Source: Mesorhizobium sp. Root552 (GTDB lineage Bacteria; Pseudomonadota; Alphaproteobacteria; Rhizobiales; Rhizobiaceae). Taken from it: 64,000 bases of DNA. The notes below the pieces were generated by a model. It was given only the letters and a program-made list of their open reading frames with translations. It had not been told where the DNA came from and ran no database searches. Shown here one piece after another: positions 1-8,127 of the stretch; the first letter of the stretch is position 1, and the number at the start of each line of letters is the position of its first letter. Where the stretch lies: contig NZ_LMFV01000062.1 of NCBI RefSeq assembly GCF_001427285.1, positions 2,656 through 66,655 on the forward strand. Reading direction: 5' to 3'. Position numbers and translations under genes: made by a program.

Positions 1-62
1 CCGGCCAGTGTCTCGACCTGACGCCGATGGTAAGCATCGGGCTGATGTCTCGGGCGCCCCAT
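1..62 (-). CDS. 5' end of an unidentified phage gene (partial)
   Basis: Only about 20 codons are inside the window; the rest lies beyond the left edge. The ATG overlaps the stop of the upstream methyltransferase gene in a TGATG arrangement, which is the coupling used throughout this element and is the main reason to call it. The protein begins MGRPRHQPDAYHRRQVETLA, a basic start of the kind seen in small DNA-binding phage proteins. A small terminase-like role is possible from its position after the methyltransferase, but too little is visible to decide. Confidence 0.5.
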   Translation of the reverse strand, partial: MGRPRHQPDAYHRRQVETLA

Positions 63-1378
63 CAGTCTTTCCCCTTGGTACGATCTGCCTTGACCTGCGC
101 AAAGGCGCGGCCATTGCCGTCCAGAATAGCGGCCCCGCCGGTAAATGCCTGCCAGCGCAGAATGGCCATGTCGACATAGGCGGGATTGAGCTCGATGGCA
201 TGGCAGGAGCGGCCGCTCATCTCGGCCGCAACGATGGTGGTGCCGGAGCCGCAGAATGGCTCATAGATGGCCTGTCCGGGTGAGGAGTTGTTCTCCATCG
301 GGCGGGGCATGCACTCAACCGGCTTCTGCGTCGAATGGCCGGTTTCGTTACGGGCAGGCTTCGGGATCTGCCAGACCGTGGTCTGCCGGCGGTCACCAGC
401 CCAGTGGCCTGTGCCGCTCTCGCGCACCGCATACCAGCACGGCTCATGCTGCCAGTGATAGTCGCCACGCGACAGCACCAGCTGGCCCTTGTCCCAGATG
501 ATCTGCGAGCGCAGCCGGAAGCCGGCGGCGGCAAGACTGTCGGCGACGGTCCCCGCATGCAGGCCTGCGACATCGCCACCAAACAGCGCCCATGCCTCAC
601 GCCAGTCCGCCCGGTCGTCGTTGAGCACCTTGCCGGTGGCAAGCTCGCCCCTGGCAGCCACACCAGCCCTCAGGCGCCACTCGGGGTCATAATCGACGCC
701 ATAGGGAGGATCGGTCACCATGAGGTTTGGCCTCACGCCACCCAGCACACGCTCTACGGCTTCGCGATCGGTACTGTCGCCGCAGAGAAGCCTGTGTTGG
801 CCGAGCAGCCACAGATCGCCCTGGCGGCTGACGGCGACCTCGGGAACGTCCGGCACATCATCTGGATCGGTGAGCCCGGGCGTGCCCCGGTTCATCAAGC
901 TGCTGATCTCCTCCTCGCCGAAGCCGGTGAGGGACAGGTCGAAGCCGAGGTCCTGCAGGTCGCCGAACTCAAGTGCCAAAAGCTCGGCATCCCAGTCGGC
1001 ATTCATGGCCAGTCTGTTGTCGGCGATGACATAGGCCCGCTTCTGCGCCGCGCTCAGACCGGCAAGCTCGATCACCGGCACATCTGCCATCCCGAGTTTG
1101 CGGGCCGCCAGCAGCCGGCCGTGGCCGGCAATGACGCCGTTGTCGCCGTCAACCAGGATGGGGTTGGTCCATCCGAACTCCCGCATCGACGCCGCAATGT
1201 CCGCCACCTGCGCATCCGAATGCGTGCGGGCATTGCGCGCGTAGGGGATCAGGTCACAGGCAGGGCGGTAGTCGAGGGCAAGAGGGCAAGGATCGGCGGC
1301 TTCGTTCACTTTTAGAGGCGCGGGATCGCCGGGTGTCGTAGGCGGGATTTCGTCGGTGATGGTGCTGTCTTTATGCAT
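62..1378 (-). CDS. ParB-domain DNA methyltransferase (left element)
   Basis: A 438-residue protein that should transfer a methyl group from S-adenosylmethionine to adenine or cytosine amino groups in DNA. The N-terminal part (about 40-135) is a ParB/sulfiredoxin-like domain with the stretches RNARTHSDAQV and GHGRLLAARKLG. The second half is an N4/N6 methyltransferase with motif IV DPPYGVDYD preceding motif I EPFCGSGTT, the beta-class order. Fusions of this kind are common in alphaproteobacterial prophages, where they probably protect phage DNA from host restriction. A weak Shine-Dalgarno (GAGCGGG) precedes the ATG. It is related in architecture to the methyltransferase at 26482-27885 but clearly not a recent duplicate. 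It lies 229 bases downstream of the primase gene, with a large hairpin between them. Confidence 0.92.
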   Translation of the reverse strand: MHKDSTITDEIPPTTPGDPAPLKVNEAADPCPLALDYRPACDLIPYARNARTHSDAQVADIAASMREFGWTNPILVDGDNGVIAGHGRLLAARKLGMADVPVIELAGLSAAQKRAYVIADNRLAMNADWDAELLALEFGDLQDLGFDLSLTGFGEEEISSLMNRGTPGLTDPDDVPDVPEVAVSRQGDLWLLGQHRLLCGDSTDREAVERVLGGVRPNLMVTDPPYGVDYDPEWRLRAGVAARGELATGKVLNDDRADWREAWALFGGDVAGLHAGTVADSLAAAGFRLRSQIIWDKGQLVLSRGDYHWQHEPCWYAVRESGTGHWAGDRRQTTVWQIPKPARNETGHSTQKPVECMPRPMENNSSPGQAIYEPFCGSGTTIVAAEMSGRSCHAIELNPAYVDMAILRWQAFTGGAAILDGNGRAFAQVKADRTKGKD

Positions 1379-1506
1379 TTTTCCCGCTCACTTTGGTTCA
1401 TGCGGGAAGTATAGATGGCAGCTAACTTATTGCTATCCCAGCAGTTTTTCTCACCGCTTCGCTCGATTGCGCAAAGGTCGTCAATTAGCGCCCTTAAAAT
1501 CAGGCC

Positions 1507-1593
1507 CATGACGGATATGACGTTTTGTCTGATTACCGCCGTTACGCGCGCGCGTGAACGGTGGATGGCATAACAGGCGTCATATCCGTCATG
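1507..1593. repeat. Nested perfect inverted repeat between primase and methyltransferase genes
   Basis: CATGACGGATATGACG at 1507-1522 is matched exactly in reverse complement at 1578-1593. Inside the 55-base spacer a second, smaller dyad centres on ACGCGCGCGCGT with flanking CCGTT and AACGG. The whole can fold into an 87-base stem with an inner hairpin. It could be a transcription terminator for the primase operon, a protein-binding site or a replication-origin structure. No T-run follows the stem on the minus strand, which argues against a simple intrinsic terminator. Confidence 0.85.
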
Positions 1594-1607
1594 GAGCGCG
1601 CAACGTC

Positions 1608-2954
1608 TCAGTCGGGTCCGTTGACGGCGATGCCCTGGAACCCGCGACCAGTCATTTTTCGATTGGGCTGGAAACCTTTCGTCTCGAGGGTCTGGCTAAG
1701 GTGTTTTGCGGAGCCTATGAACTCGCCGGCCTCGTCGGCCCAGGCCTTCCACGATTCAAACAAGACGGTGCTGGAGGTCCATCGGCTCGGGTCACGCACG
1801 CAGCAGTCATCGATCCAGGCCGCGACGACGTCTTCGGCGTCGAGATAGGCAGCGGTCGCGTCCTGCACCGCCTTTGGTGGGATCAGCCCCTCCCGTTGCC
1901 AGTTCAGGCAGCCCTGGATCATCCAAGAAAAAATGCCCGGCCATTCGCCCTTCAGCTTGTCTGGCAGGTGAGGATCGCGTTCCTCTGGAGGAATAGTCAC
2001 CCTAAAGGGCAGCAGATGGAGCCTGCGCCGGATGGCTTCGTCGACAGAGCGAAGCCCCGGCTTGTGGTTGCCGGCGATGACCAGTTTGAACTGTGGTGAG
2101 AATTCAAAATAGTCCTGGCGCATGAAACGCGCTGCAATCCTGTCGCCGCCCGTCAATGTCTTGATGCGGCTCTCCGCCCAGCGACGTCCTTCCTCCGTCT
2201 CGATTGCCGTCACCAGCCGCGCGCCGCGAAGGCCCGCCAAATCGGTTGGATGCCGCTCCGAAGATGATGCCGTGAACGTTTCGATCGCTGCGGTCCGATG
2301 GTAATCTTTTAGAATGCCCGCGACCGTATCGATCATCACCGACTTGCCGTTGGCACCACTGCCGAAAAGGAAAAACAGCGCATGTGCCGAGGTATCTCCG
2401 GTCAGCGTGTAGCCGAACATGCGTTGTACGAAGTGCTGGAGATCCCTGTCGCCAGCGGTAATACGATCGAGGAACGACAGCCAGCTGGGACAACTTCCTT
2501 CCGCCGAGGCTGCGGTAATTTTTGTACAGTAGTCTAGGGGGCTATGCGGGCGCGTTCCGCCGGTCCGCAGATCGACAATGCCGTCCGGCGTGTTGAGAAG
2601 CCAGGGGTCTGCGTCCCATTGATCGGCGTCCGCAGCCAGTCTGCGGTCGGACTTTGCCAATCTCTCAACGGCGGCCACGGTCCTAGCATTGGCAATGGAT
2701 GAGGCAATCTTGCCATCATTGCACTCGGAAGCTGCCTGCCTGCAAATGGCTCGTACCTGGTCATAGGCGAACAGCGTTTCGTCAATCTGCCACCACTTTC
2801 CAGTCCAGCGCAGCCATTTACTCCACGCCGCGACGTAGCGCAGGTCATCTCGATGCTGATCCGCAAATTGCAGAGCGAGTGCGTCGTCAGAGAAGGCCGG
2901 CGGGCAGTTCTCCTCGGCAAGGGGGCCGGTGAGGGGTATCAGGTCGCCGGTCAT
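1608..2954 (-). CDS. Phage/plasmid primase-helicase, D5/P4 family
   Basis: A 448-residue SF3-type helicase of the D5 (P4-alpha C-terminal) family, which unwinds the element's origin during replication. Visible parts are the D5 N-terminal region (about 110-190), a Walker A GSGANGKS near residues 198-205, and VIAGNHKP, the usual sensor segment, around 315-325. No N-terminal zinc or TOPRIM primase domain is seen, so priming may be supplied elsewhere or be absent. The start at 2954 is chosen because its ATG overlaps the TGA of the preceding gene (ATGA) and the upstream extension reads as arginine-rich out-of-frame sequence. The right-hand element has a different replication protein (29905-32289) in the equivalent slot. 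Confidence 0.9.
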   Translation of the reverse strand: MTGDLIPLTGPLAEENCPPAFSDDALALQFADQHRDDLRYVAAWSKWLRWTGKWWQIDETLFAYDQVRAICRQAASECNDGKIASSIANARTVAAVERLAKSDRRLAADADQWDADPWLLNTPDGIVDLRTGGTRPHSPLDYCTKITAASAEGSCPSWLSFLDRITAGDRDLQHFVQRMFGYTLTGDTSAHALFFLFGSGANGKSVMIDTVAGILKDYHRTAAIETFTASSSERHPTDLAGLRGARLVTAIETEEGRRWAESRIKTLTGGDRIAARFMRQDYFEFSPQFKLVIAGNHKPGLRSVDEAIRRRLHLLPFRVTIPPEERDPHLPDKLKGEWPGIFSWMIQGCLNWQREGLIPPKAVQDATAAYLDAEDVVAAWIDDCCVRDPSRWTSSTVLFESWKAWADEAGEFIGSAKHLSQTLETKGFQPNRKMTGRGFQGIAVNGPD

Positions 2955-3589
2955 GCAACGCGCCTCTCTGGAACCAGAATTGAGGGCGTCGGAACGGTGT
3001 CGATGAGCGACTTCAGCCTGCGGCCATGCAACATGTTGGCGGCAGCGATCGGACCCTGCAGGTCGCGCAGGATACGTGCCGCCTGACCGGCATCGACGAT
3101 GGCGGCGCCGCGGCAGGCCGTCCTCAGCCACTCGAGCGCGGTTTCGTGAACGGCGAGGCTGCCGCCCATGAAATAGGTAGCCGGATTGAGCGCTGCGCAG
3201 AGCCCAAGCAGTGCGCATCTGCCGAACATCGTCGTGACCGCAGCCTTGTTGGCGAGCGGGATGGCGACGAGGTCGACGACCGTCTCGTCGTCGGCGCCAA
3301 TTGCCTCGAACACCAAGGCCTCGTTGTCGTCCACGACCGAGAAGTCGAAGCGGGCGCCAGGATAGAGCGAGATCGATGTCACGACGATCCCGCCGATATG
3401 GCAGCCGACTACCCTGAGGTCGATGCCCAGCGCCCTCACAATCGCCAAAGTCTCGACCAGGCGTGCATCGGCGAGTTCATGCAATTCGCAGCGCGCGGCA
3501 AGGAGGACATGTTCTATCATGCTGATCCTCCCATCCTGCGAACAAGTCTTGCGATCAGTTATCCGGCTAGCCTGAAAAAATCCGGTCAT
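2951..3589 (-). CDS. Unknown 212-residue protein of the left element
   Basis: I do not recognise a domain. The protein is 212 residues if it starts at 3589, where the ATG overlaps the stop of the preceding gene and a strong GGGGAGGA lies 7 bases upstream. A second ATG at 3520 also has a good GGGAGGA and may be the true start (189 residues, MIEHVLLAARCEL). The middle is rich in alternating hydrophobic and acidic stretches (VVDDNEALVFEAIGADD) typical of a soluble alpha/beta protein. It sits between the AlpA-like regulator and the primase and is coupled to both neighbours, so it probably acts in early element functions. Confidence 0.75.
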   Translation of the reverse strand: MTGFFQASRITDRKTCSQDGRISMIEHVLLAARCELHELADARLVETLAIVRALGIDLRVVGCHIGGIVVTSISLYPGARFDFSVVDDNEALVFEAIGADDETVVDLVAIPLANKAAVTTMFGRCALLGLCAALNPATYFMGGSLAVHETALEWLRTACRGAAIVDAGQAARILRDLQGPIAAANMLHGRRLKSLIDTVPTPSILVPERRVA

Positions 3590-3792
3590 CGCGTCCTCCC
3601 CGCAAGGAAGGCATGTTCAGCAATCACCAGTGCCAGGTCGGCAGAGATGGCATAGCGGGACAGAAGAAGATGAAGTTGAAGGTTGAGGGGGTTTGGAGTA
3701 GAAGTTTCGACGTCATCTTTGCTCACCGGCATCTTGACAGCGGCCCGGCCAGCGCCTGCCAGCGCTCGCGGGCCAACTCTTTTTGATTTCAT
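3586..3792 (-). CDS. Small basic protein of unknown function
   Basis: A 68-residue protein, MKSKRVGPRALAGAGRAAVK at the N-terminus, then a helical hydrophobic tail (LLLSRYAISADLALVIAEHAFL). The ATG at 3792 has GGGAG eight bases upstream and is preferred over a GTG at 3807. Its stop overlaps the next start by four bases and its start lies just beyond the stop of the regulator gene, so it is part of the same early operon. No domain recognised; the tail could pack as one helix or a short membrane-associated segment. Confidence 0.6.
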   Translation of the reverse strand: MKSKRVGPRALAGAGRAAVKMPVSKDDVETSTPNPLNLQLHLLLSRYAISADLALVIAEHAFLAGRTR

Positions 3793-3797
3793 GATGA

Positions 3798-4013
3798 TCA
3801 CTCCCACGAACCAAGGATCGAGGAGTGGGTTTCAGCGCGACGGCGGCGTTCGTAGGCCTCCACATCCGTCAAGGCGTAGACGATCTTGCCGCCAAGCTTG
3901 TGGTAATGCGGGCCAGTCTTCAACCAGCGCCAGCGTTCCAACGTGCGCGGGCTCAGGCGCCAGCGGCGGGCAAGTTCCTGTTGGTTGAGGTAGATGGGAA
4001 AGGTCTCTGCCAT
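3798..4013 (-). CDS. AlpA/excisionase-like helix-turn-helix regulator (left element)
   Basis: A 71-residue MerR-like winged helix protein of the AlpA/Xis type. The line LNQQELARRWRLSPRTLERWR is the helix-turn-helix, followed by KLGGKIVYALTDVEAYE, the usual wing and C-terminal helix. Such proteins switch on early genes or direct excision in prophages and satellites. AGGAG lies six bases before the chosen ATG at 4013; the longer reading frame upstream has no signal. It heads the minus-strand early operon and is the positional and sequence counterpart of the regulator at 37147-37356 in the right element (both share RTLERWRW and the KLGG-K/R-VVY core). Confidence 0.88.
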   Translation of the reverse strand: MAETFPIYLNQQELARRWRLSPRTLERWRWLKTGPHYHKLGGKIVYALTDVEAYERRRRAETHSSILGSWE

Positions 4014-4130
4014 GTTGGGCTCCTGAGCCGGCTTTTCGCAGTTGCGCCGATGCACCCGCTAAAGCGTTGTCGATGGCAGGAATTGTCAGGTTTGCGCGGG
4101 TTTGCAGATATGCTCAGCTGGAAGAAAGGC

Positions 4131-4218
4131 GTGACAGGGATGCACCAAATTATGCAACCTTTTCAAGGAAATGGCCAAGTGTCACGACAATGTCACTTAA
4201 TTTACGTGACAGTCACGT
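4131..4218. promoter_or_regulatory. Cluster of GTGACA/TGTCAC boxes upstream of the early regulator
   Basis: GTGACA occurs at 4131-4136 and 4206-4211, its complement TGTCAC at 4180-4185 and 4191-4196, and the last copy is part of a perfect 15-base palindrome ACGTGACAGTCACGT at 4204-4218. The cluster lies upstream of the AlpA-like gene (ATG at 4013) and runs up to the stop of the unknown protein gene. Clustered dyads at this place are what a repressor or activator operator array looks like. No protein is assigned to it. Confidence 0.5.
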
Positions 4219-4219
4219 T

Positions 4220-5710
4220 TCACTTCTTCTTGAGAATCAGGTCAGGATTAAGTCGATAGCCGGTCCAGTTTTGGCTCTCGAGGATCCTATCACCTTCGAC
4301 CGAATACCCCACGCAACCCACAAACTGTTTCTCGAGCGACTGTCTTATGCGCTTAACATGCTGACGAAGGTTTTGCTCCGAGATCGACATTTTGGTCGTG
4401 ATGCACCGTGTAGGGGTAAAGCGGTACTCCGTTTTCGCCAGTCCTTCCTCTCGGTCTATCAAAAATTGTTCAGCGAGCAGCATGAATAGCTCACACCTTC
4501 GGCCCTCGAGAACTGGTCCATCAGCGAACAAGATGCGGTGAATCTGCTCTTCGATTTCGAGGGCGATCGGCCTCGGTTGTGCCATCATAGTCGCAGGTTG
4601 CCCTGTCTCATCTGGCAATGACGGCGGCCATAGAGTTCGGATCCCCGAACTTGGAAGCATTATCTCGGTGTATGCCGCTCTAAGCGAGTCATGAAGAAAG
4701 CAAAGGTAATCCTGGCCGCTGCGGCTTGCAGCAAGCTCCAGGGCGGCCCATTGATGTTGGGGTACGATCACATGATCACCAGCATCATCGAAGGCTGCCG
4801 CTGAGATGTCTCCTTGGCCCAGATGCCGCCAGAGTGTCTCTCGTGCGCTTTTGATGGACATGAGCATGGGGAGATGCCAGGCGTCGGAACCGACGGCCTC
4901 CAGTCCGCAAAGGTGTGAGAGGCTCAGCGGTCCGAGCGTTACCAGCTCTTCGCCAGATATCTCGTAGGGGCCGTCTCCGTCGAGAAATCGTCGATTAAAC
5001 GAAGTCCATTCCCAGCAGTCGGATCGATAAGCATCCATCGCCTCGCGCACGCAACTGATGTCGCGCCAGGCGATCCATGACACCGCCATCGCCAATGTCC
5101 AATGGGACAGGCCCATCGGATCGCAACTTCCTTCCGGCGGTCTCGACGCAATGGGCAAAAGTCCCCATTTTGATGCCAGTTGCTCGATTTCGCCGGAGGC
5201 CAGCAGCCCATTCGCGGCAAGCCCGATCAAATGTGTCCGTAACGCCTGAATGGATGCAGAGGGAACCGCTTCTGTATAATTTTTTCGCTCAATCTTCGCC
5301 GCCAGCCAGGGGTCGAACTCGTTTTGCCTCACAAAGGGCGTACGCCCAACCAGGCCGTCCCAATACCCGCCGTGCCGGTGCACGATCTGGTCTTCCAGGA
5401 AGGCTCGTTCGGGGAAATACACCGAGCCCCAGGAATCTTGGGGAATGGCAGAATTCTCGGAAGCACCAGCTACCCTCACCAACGCGCTCAGCGAGCCCGT
5501 TGCGAAAGCGTTCCTGAACTCATCCAACAGCGAATTGGTCACCTTATCCAAGGAAGCTTTGCTCGGGCCTACAATCTGCGGTGGGCACTCCTTGTAGGTG
5601 ATCATGTCGTGAAGTTCGGCCACAGGGTCGTGGCCAAACCAGAGGCCCAAAACAAACGAATCATACGCCGCACGCAGAGAAATGCAGCCTTCGGGAATCA
5701 GGTCCGGCAT
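4220..5710 (-). CDS. Unknown 496-residue protein with a winged-helix-like C-terminus
   Basis: No family recognised. The protein is about 496 residues from the ATG at 5710; a TTG at 5764 would add 18. The first 400 residues are a soluble, tryptophan-rich alpha-helical region without signal peptide or membrane segment. The last 90 (from about residue 410) contain EQFLIDREEGL, then SEQNLRQHVKRIRQSLEK, then a hairpin-like ILESQNWTGYRLNP, which resembles an OmpR-type winged helix that ends DNA-binding regulators. It sits alone between the early operon and the recombinase cassette, a slot that in the right element holds the XRE-ImmA regulatory operon, so a regulatory or defence role is plausible but unproven. 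Confidence 0.7.
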   Translation of the reverse strand: MPDLIPEGCISLRAAYDSFVLGLWFGHDPVAELHDMITYKECPPQIVGPSKASLDKVTNSLLDEFRNAFATGSLSALVRVAGASENSAIPQDSWGSVYFPERAFLEDQIVHRHGGYWDGLVGRTPFVRQNEFDPWLAAKIERKNYTEAVPSASIQALRTHLIGLAANGLLASGEIEQLASKWGLLPIASRPPEGSCDPMGLSHWTLAMAVSWIAWRDISCVREAMDAYRSDCWEWTSFNRRFLDGDGPYEISGEELVTLGPLSLSHLCGLEAVGSDAWHLPMLMSIKSARETLWRHLGQGDISAAAFDDAGDHVIVPQHQWAALELAASRSGQDYLCFLHDSLRAAYTEIMLPSSGIRTLWPPSLPDETGQPATMMAQPRPIALEIEEQIHRILFADGPVLEGRRCELFMLLAEQFLIDREEGLAKTEYRFTPTRCITTKMSISEQNLRQHVKRIRQSLEKQFVGCVGYSVEGDRILESQNWTGYRLNPDLILKKK

Positions 5711-5815
5711 GAGCAATGGTACCGTACGCAATAGTGCGCAGCATTGCAGTTTTCTGCGCGCCAATCCACGGCAATTCGACGTCAGGTGGTGCGACCAGTT
5801 CGAGACAGCTAGATC

Positions 5816-6049
5816 TTGGCTAGCGAGATCCGGAATACAACTGATTTGTCTGGCCCAAACCCAATCTCACCAAATCTCATGACCGCGGCCGAACGCTTGG
5901 TCGAAATCGCGACGATATTGAGCGCCGGATTGATCCGGCTACGTGCACGACAGTCAAGCAGACTATCTGCTCAAAGGGAGAATAGTTGCGTCGACTACAC
6001 GCTCGACGAATGCCGTCATGCAACTCCAAGCGACCGGAGAACAGCATGA
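5816..6049 (+). CDS. Small first gene of the left recombinase cassette
   Basis: Encodes up to 77 residues from a TTG at 5816; an ATG at 5879 would give 56. The longer form is favoured because the sequence before that ATG (PNPISPNLMTAAERLVEI) matches the homologous gene at 41052-41276 (PNPLSPDRMTADERLAEV). Both continue with an LxAGLxR helix and QSSxLSA. The function is unknown; it may be a cofactor of the recombinase. The stop overlaps the next ATG (ATGA). Confidence 0.65.
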   Translation: MASEIRNTTDLSGPNPISPNLMTAAERLVEIATILSAGLIRLRARQSSRLSAQRENSCVDYTLDECRHATPSDRRTA

Positions 6050-6498
6050 CGATCACCGATCCAATTCCCGCACGTCTGATGGCGCTGAAGGCGGCCTCGA
6101 CCCCAGACCTGAAGAACCAGTGGCGCGAGTTGTTCGATACCGAGCCACCGGCCTTCAATCGCCGTTTTCTGGAAAGCCGGCTGGCATACCGCATCCAGGA
6201 ACTGGCCTATGGCGGATTAAAGCCGGAAACCATCGAGCGGCTGGAAGTTTTGGGCGAGCAGCTTGATGGCGGCAACATGGTGGTGCGCCGCCATCGCGCC
6301 GATGACCGGCCGATTGTCGGAACAAGGTTGATCCGCGAGTGGCAGGGTGTCGAGCACACCGTCACCGTGCTGGCCGATGGTTATGAATGGCAGGGACGGC
6401 CCTACAAGAGCCTGTCCTCGGTTGCCCGCGCTATTACCGGCACGCGCTGGAATGGCTGGATCTTCTTTGGCCTGAAAAACCATCGGAGCCGGACATGA
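6046..6498 (+). CDS. DUF2924 protein, recombinase partner (left cassette)
   Basis: A 150-residue DUF2924 protein. Family features seen are LKNQWRELFDTEPPAFNRRFLESRLAYR near the start (split here as LKNQWRELF and RRFLESRLAYR), GTRLIREWQGVEHTV in the middle and a C-terminal SLSSVARAITGTRWNGW-type block. Members are almost always encoded next to large serine recombinases in alphaproteobacterial phages and islands; their biochemical role is not known to me, though an accessory or directionality function is reasonable. It is coupled by ATGA overlaps to both the small gene before it and the recombinase after it. It is paralogous to the protein at 41273-41785. Confidence 0.88.
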   Translation: MTITDPIPARLMALKAASTPDLKNQWRELFDTEPPAFNRRFLESRLAYRIQELAYGGLKPETIERLEVLGEQLDGGNMVVRRHRADDRPIVGTRLIREWQGVEHTVTVLADGYEWQGRPYKSLSSVARAITGTRWNGWIFFGLKNHRSRT

Positions 6499-7808
6499 CC
6501 AAGCCTACCATCCGCAAGCTGCGCTGCGCCGTCTACACCCGAAAATCCTCCGAGGAAGGGCTGGAGCAGGAGTTCAACAGCCTGCATGCGCAGCGCGAGG
6601 CGTGCGAATCCTATATTGCCAGCCAACGCGCCGAGGGCTGGGTTCTGGTCCGCGATCAGTATGATGATGGCGGCATCTCCGGTGGTACGCTGGAGCGGCC
6701 GGCGTTGAAACAGCTGCTGGCCGATATCGAGGACGGCCTCGTCGACGTGGTGGTCGTCTACAAGATCGACCGCCTGTCGCGTTCGCTGATGGATTTCTCG
6801 AAGCTGGTGGAAATATTCGACAGGAATGGCGTCACCTTCGTTTCCGTGACGCAGTCGTTCAATACCACCACCTCGATGGGACGGCTGACGCTTAACATCC
6901 TGCTCTCCTTCGCCCAGTTTGAGCGGGAGGTGACGGCCGAGCGCATCCGCGACAAGATCCGGGCGTCTCGGCAGAAGGGCATGTGGATGGGCGGTATCGT
7001 TCCGCTTGGCTACAGGGTCGACAACCGCAAGCTGGTGATCGAGGAAACCGAAGCCGCCACGGTGCGGATGATCTTCGAGCGGTTCGTTTCCATCGGCTCG
7101 GCCACGGTGCTGGCGAAAACCCTTGCAGCCGAAAATGTGCGCACGCGCAGCGGTAAGCTGATCGACAAGGGCTTTCTCTACAAGCTTTTGAACAACCGGA
7201 TCTATATTGGTGAGGCGGTGCACAAGGGCGAAAGCTATCCCGGCGAGCATAGGCCGATCATCGATCATGTGCTGTGGGACAAGGTGCACGCCATCCTTCT
7301 GGAGAGCCCCCGCAAGCGCGCCAGCAATACGCGGGCGCAGACACCGGCCTTGTTGAAGGGCCTGATCTTCGGCCCTGATGGCGCAGCTTTCTCGCCGACC
7401 CACACCCGGAAGGGCACAAAGCTTTATCGCTACTATGTCAGCCAGTCGGTCCTGAAACGTGGTGCCGACGCGTGTCCCATCGCTCGCGTGCCGGCTGCCG
7501 AAGTGGAGATGGCTGTCCTCGATCAGTTGCGCGGACTTCTACGTGTGCCGGAAATCATCATCGGCACTTGGCGCGCGGCCCGGCCCGAAATTGACGGTTT
7601 GCCGGAGGCGGAAGTTCGCGAGGCGCTGGAGCGTCTCGATCCGATCTGGAACGAACTGTTCCCGGCCGAGCAGGCCCGCATCGTGCAGCTGCTGGTCGAG
7701 CGGGTGGACCTCTCCACCGACGGCCTTGCCATCCGCCTGCGCACGCAGGGTCTGGCCAGCCTTGTTGCGGAATTGCAAGAGCGAGAGCGAATAAGGGATG
7801 CAGCCTGA
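6495..7808 (+). CDS. Large serine recombinase / integrase (left cassette)
   Basis: A 437-residue serine recombinase that would integrate and excise the left element through a covalent phosphoserine intermediate. The catalytic domain carries YTRKSSEEG with the nucleophile at about Ser18, GISGGTLERPAL, the arginine-containing YKIDRLSRSLMDF, and SMGRLTLNILLSFAQFERE. A Recombinase (PF07508-type) domain follows with GFLYKLLNNRIYIGEAVHKG, then a zinc-beta-ribbon-like region lacking a clear cysteine quartet. Its ATG overlaps the DUF2924 stop. It is strongly similar along its whole length to the recombinase at 41782-43101, with the same gene order around it. Unlike that copy, the next cassette gene is not adjacent: an inverted DUF982 gene lies between. 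Confidence 0.95.
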   Translation: MTKPTIRKLRCAVYTRKSSEEGLEQEFNSLHAQREACESYIASQRAEGWVLVRDQYDDGGISGGTLERPALKQLLADIEDGLVDVVVVYKIDRLSRSLMDFSKLVEIFDRNGVTFVSVTQSFNTTTSMGRLTLNILLSFAQFEREVTAERIRDKIRASRQKGMWMGGIVPLGYRVDNRKLVIEETEAATVRMIFERFVSIGSATVLAKTLAAENVRTRSGKLIDKGFLYKLLNNRIYIGEAVHKGESYPGEHRPIIDHVLWDKVHAILLESPRKRASNTRAQTPALLKGLIFGPDGAAFSPTHTRKGTKLYRYYVSQSVLKRGADACPIARVPAAEVEMAVLDQLRGLLRVPEIIIGTWRAARPEIDGLPEAEVREALERLDPIWNELFPAEQARIVQLLVERVDLSTDGLAIRLRTQGLASLVAELQERERIRDAA

Positions 7809-7830
7809 TGCCAAGGGCTTTTGCCAGCGC

Positions 7831-8127
7831 TCATTCCCTTGTTGCTGAAGTCCGAGGCTCCACGTCGACTGGAACTCTCTGTCTCGGCTCATCGGTGATC
7901 TCGGCGTCCACCACCTGTAGCGCCGTCACAAAAGCGCGACGAGCGGCCATGGCTGGAATGAAGCCGTCAAGAGCGTCCCGGCATGCCTGAAAGGCGTGAC
8001 GCCAGGAACTGTCACGTTTTGGCCAGTCGTCGTTCAGGCACTCCAGCGCTTCGAACGCATTGTCGACGCGACGAGGGGTCGCGCCAGGAAAGGTGATCCA
8101 GAGTGGTGGAAAAGACCGGGCACCCAT
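7831..8127 (-). CDS. DUF982 domain protein
   Basis: A 98-residue protein with the DUF982 layout: FEALECLNDDWP, then WRHAFQACRDALDG and ARRAFVTALQVVDAEI. DUF982 proteins are short, abundant in rhizobial genomes and often plasmid- or island-borne; no function is established. The gene is on the opposite strand and sits between the recombinase and its helix-turn-helix partner, which are directly coupled in the right-hand cassette. It therefore looks like a later insertion into the cassette. Confidence 0.82.
   Translation of the reverse strand: MGARSFPPLWITFPGATPRRVDNAFEALECLNDDWPKRDSSWRHAFQACRDALDGFIPAMAARRAFVTALQVVDAEITDEPRQRVPVDVEPRTSATRE

Noticed and set aside
335..1315. Long plus-strand frame opposite the left methyltransferase
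   Set aside because: Antisense of a gene with strong motifs; composition is that of a shadow frame in GC-rich DNA.
1312..1509. 65-codon minus-strand frame upstream of the methyltransferase
   Set aside because: Overlaps the methyltransferase start, arginine- and proline-rich end, no ribosome site.
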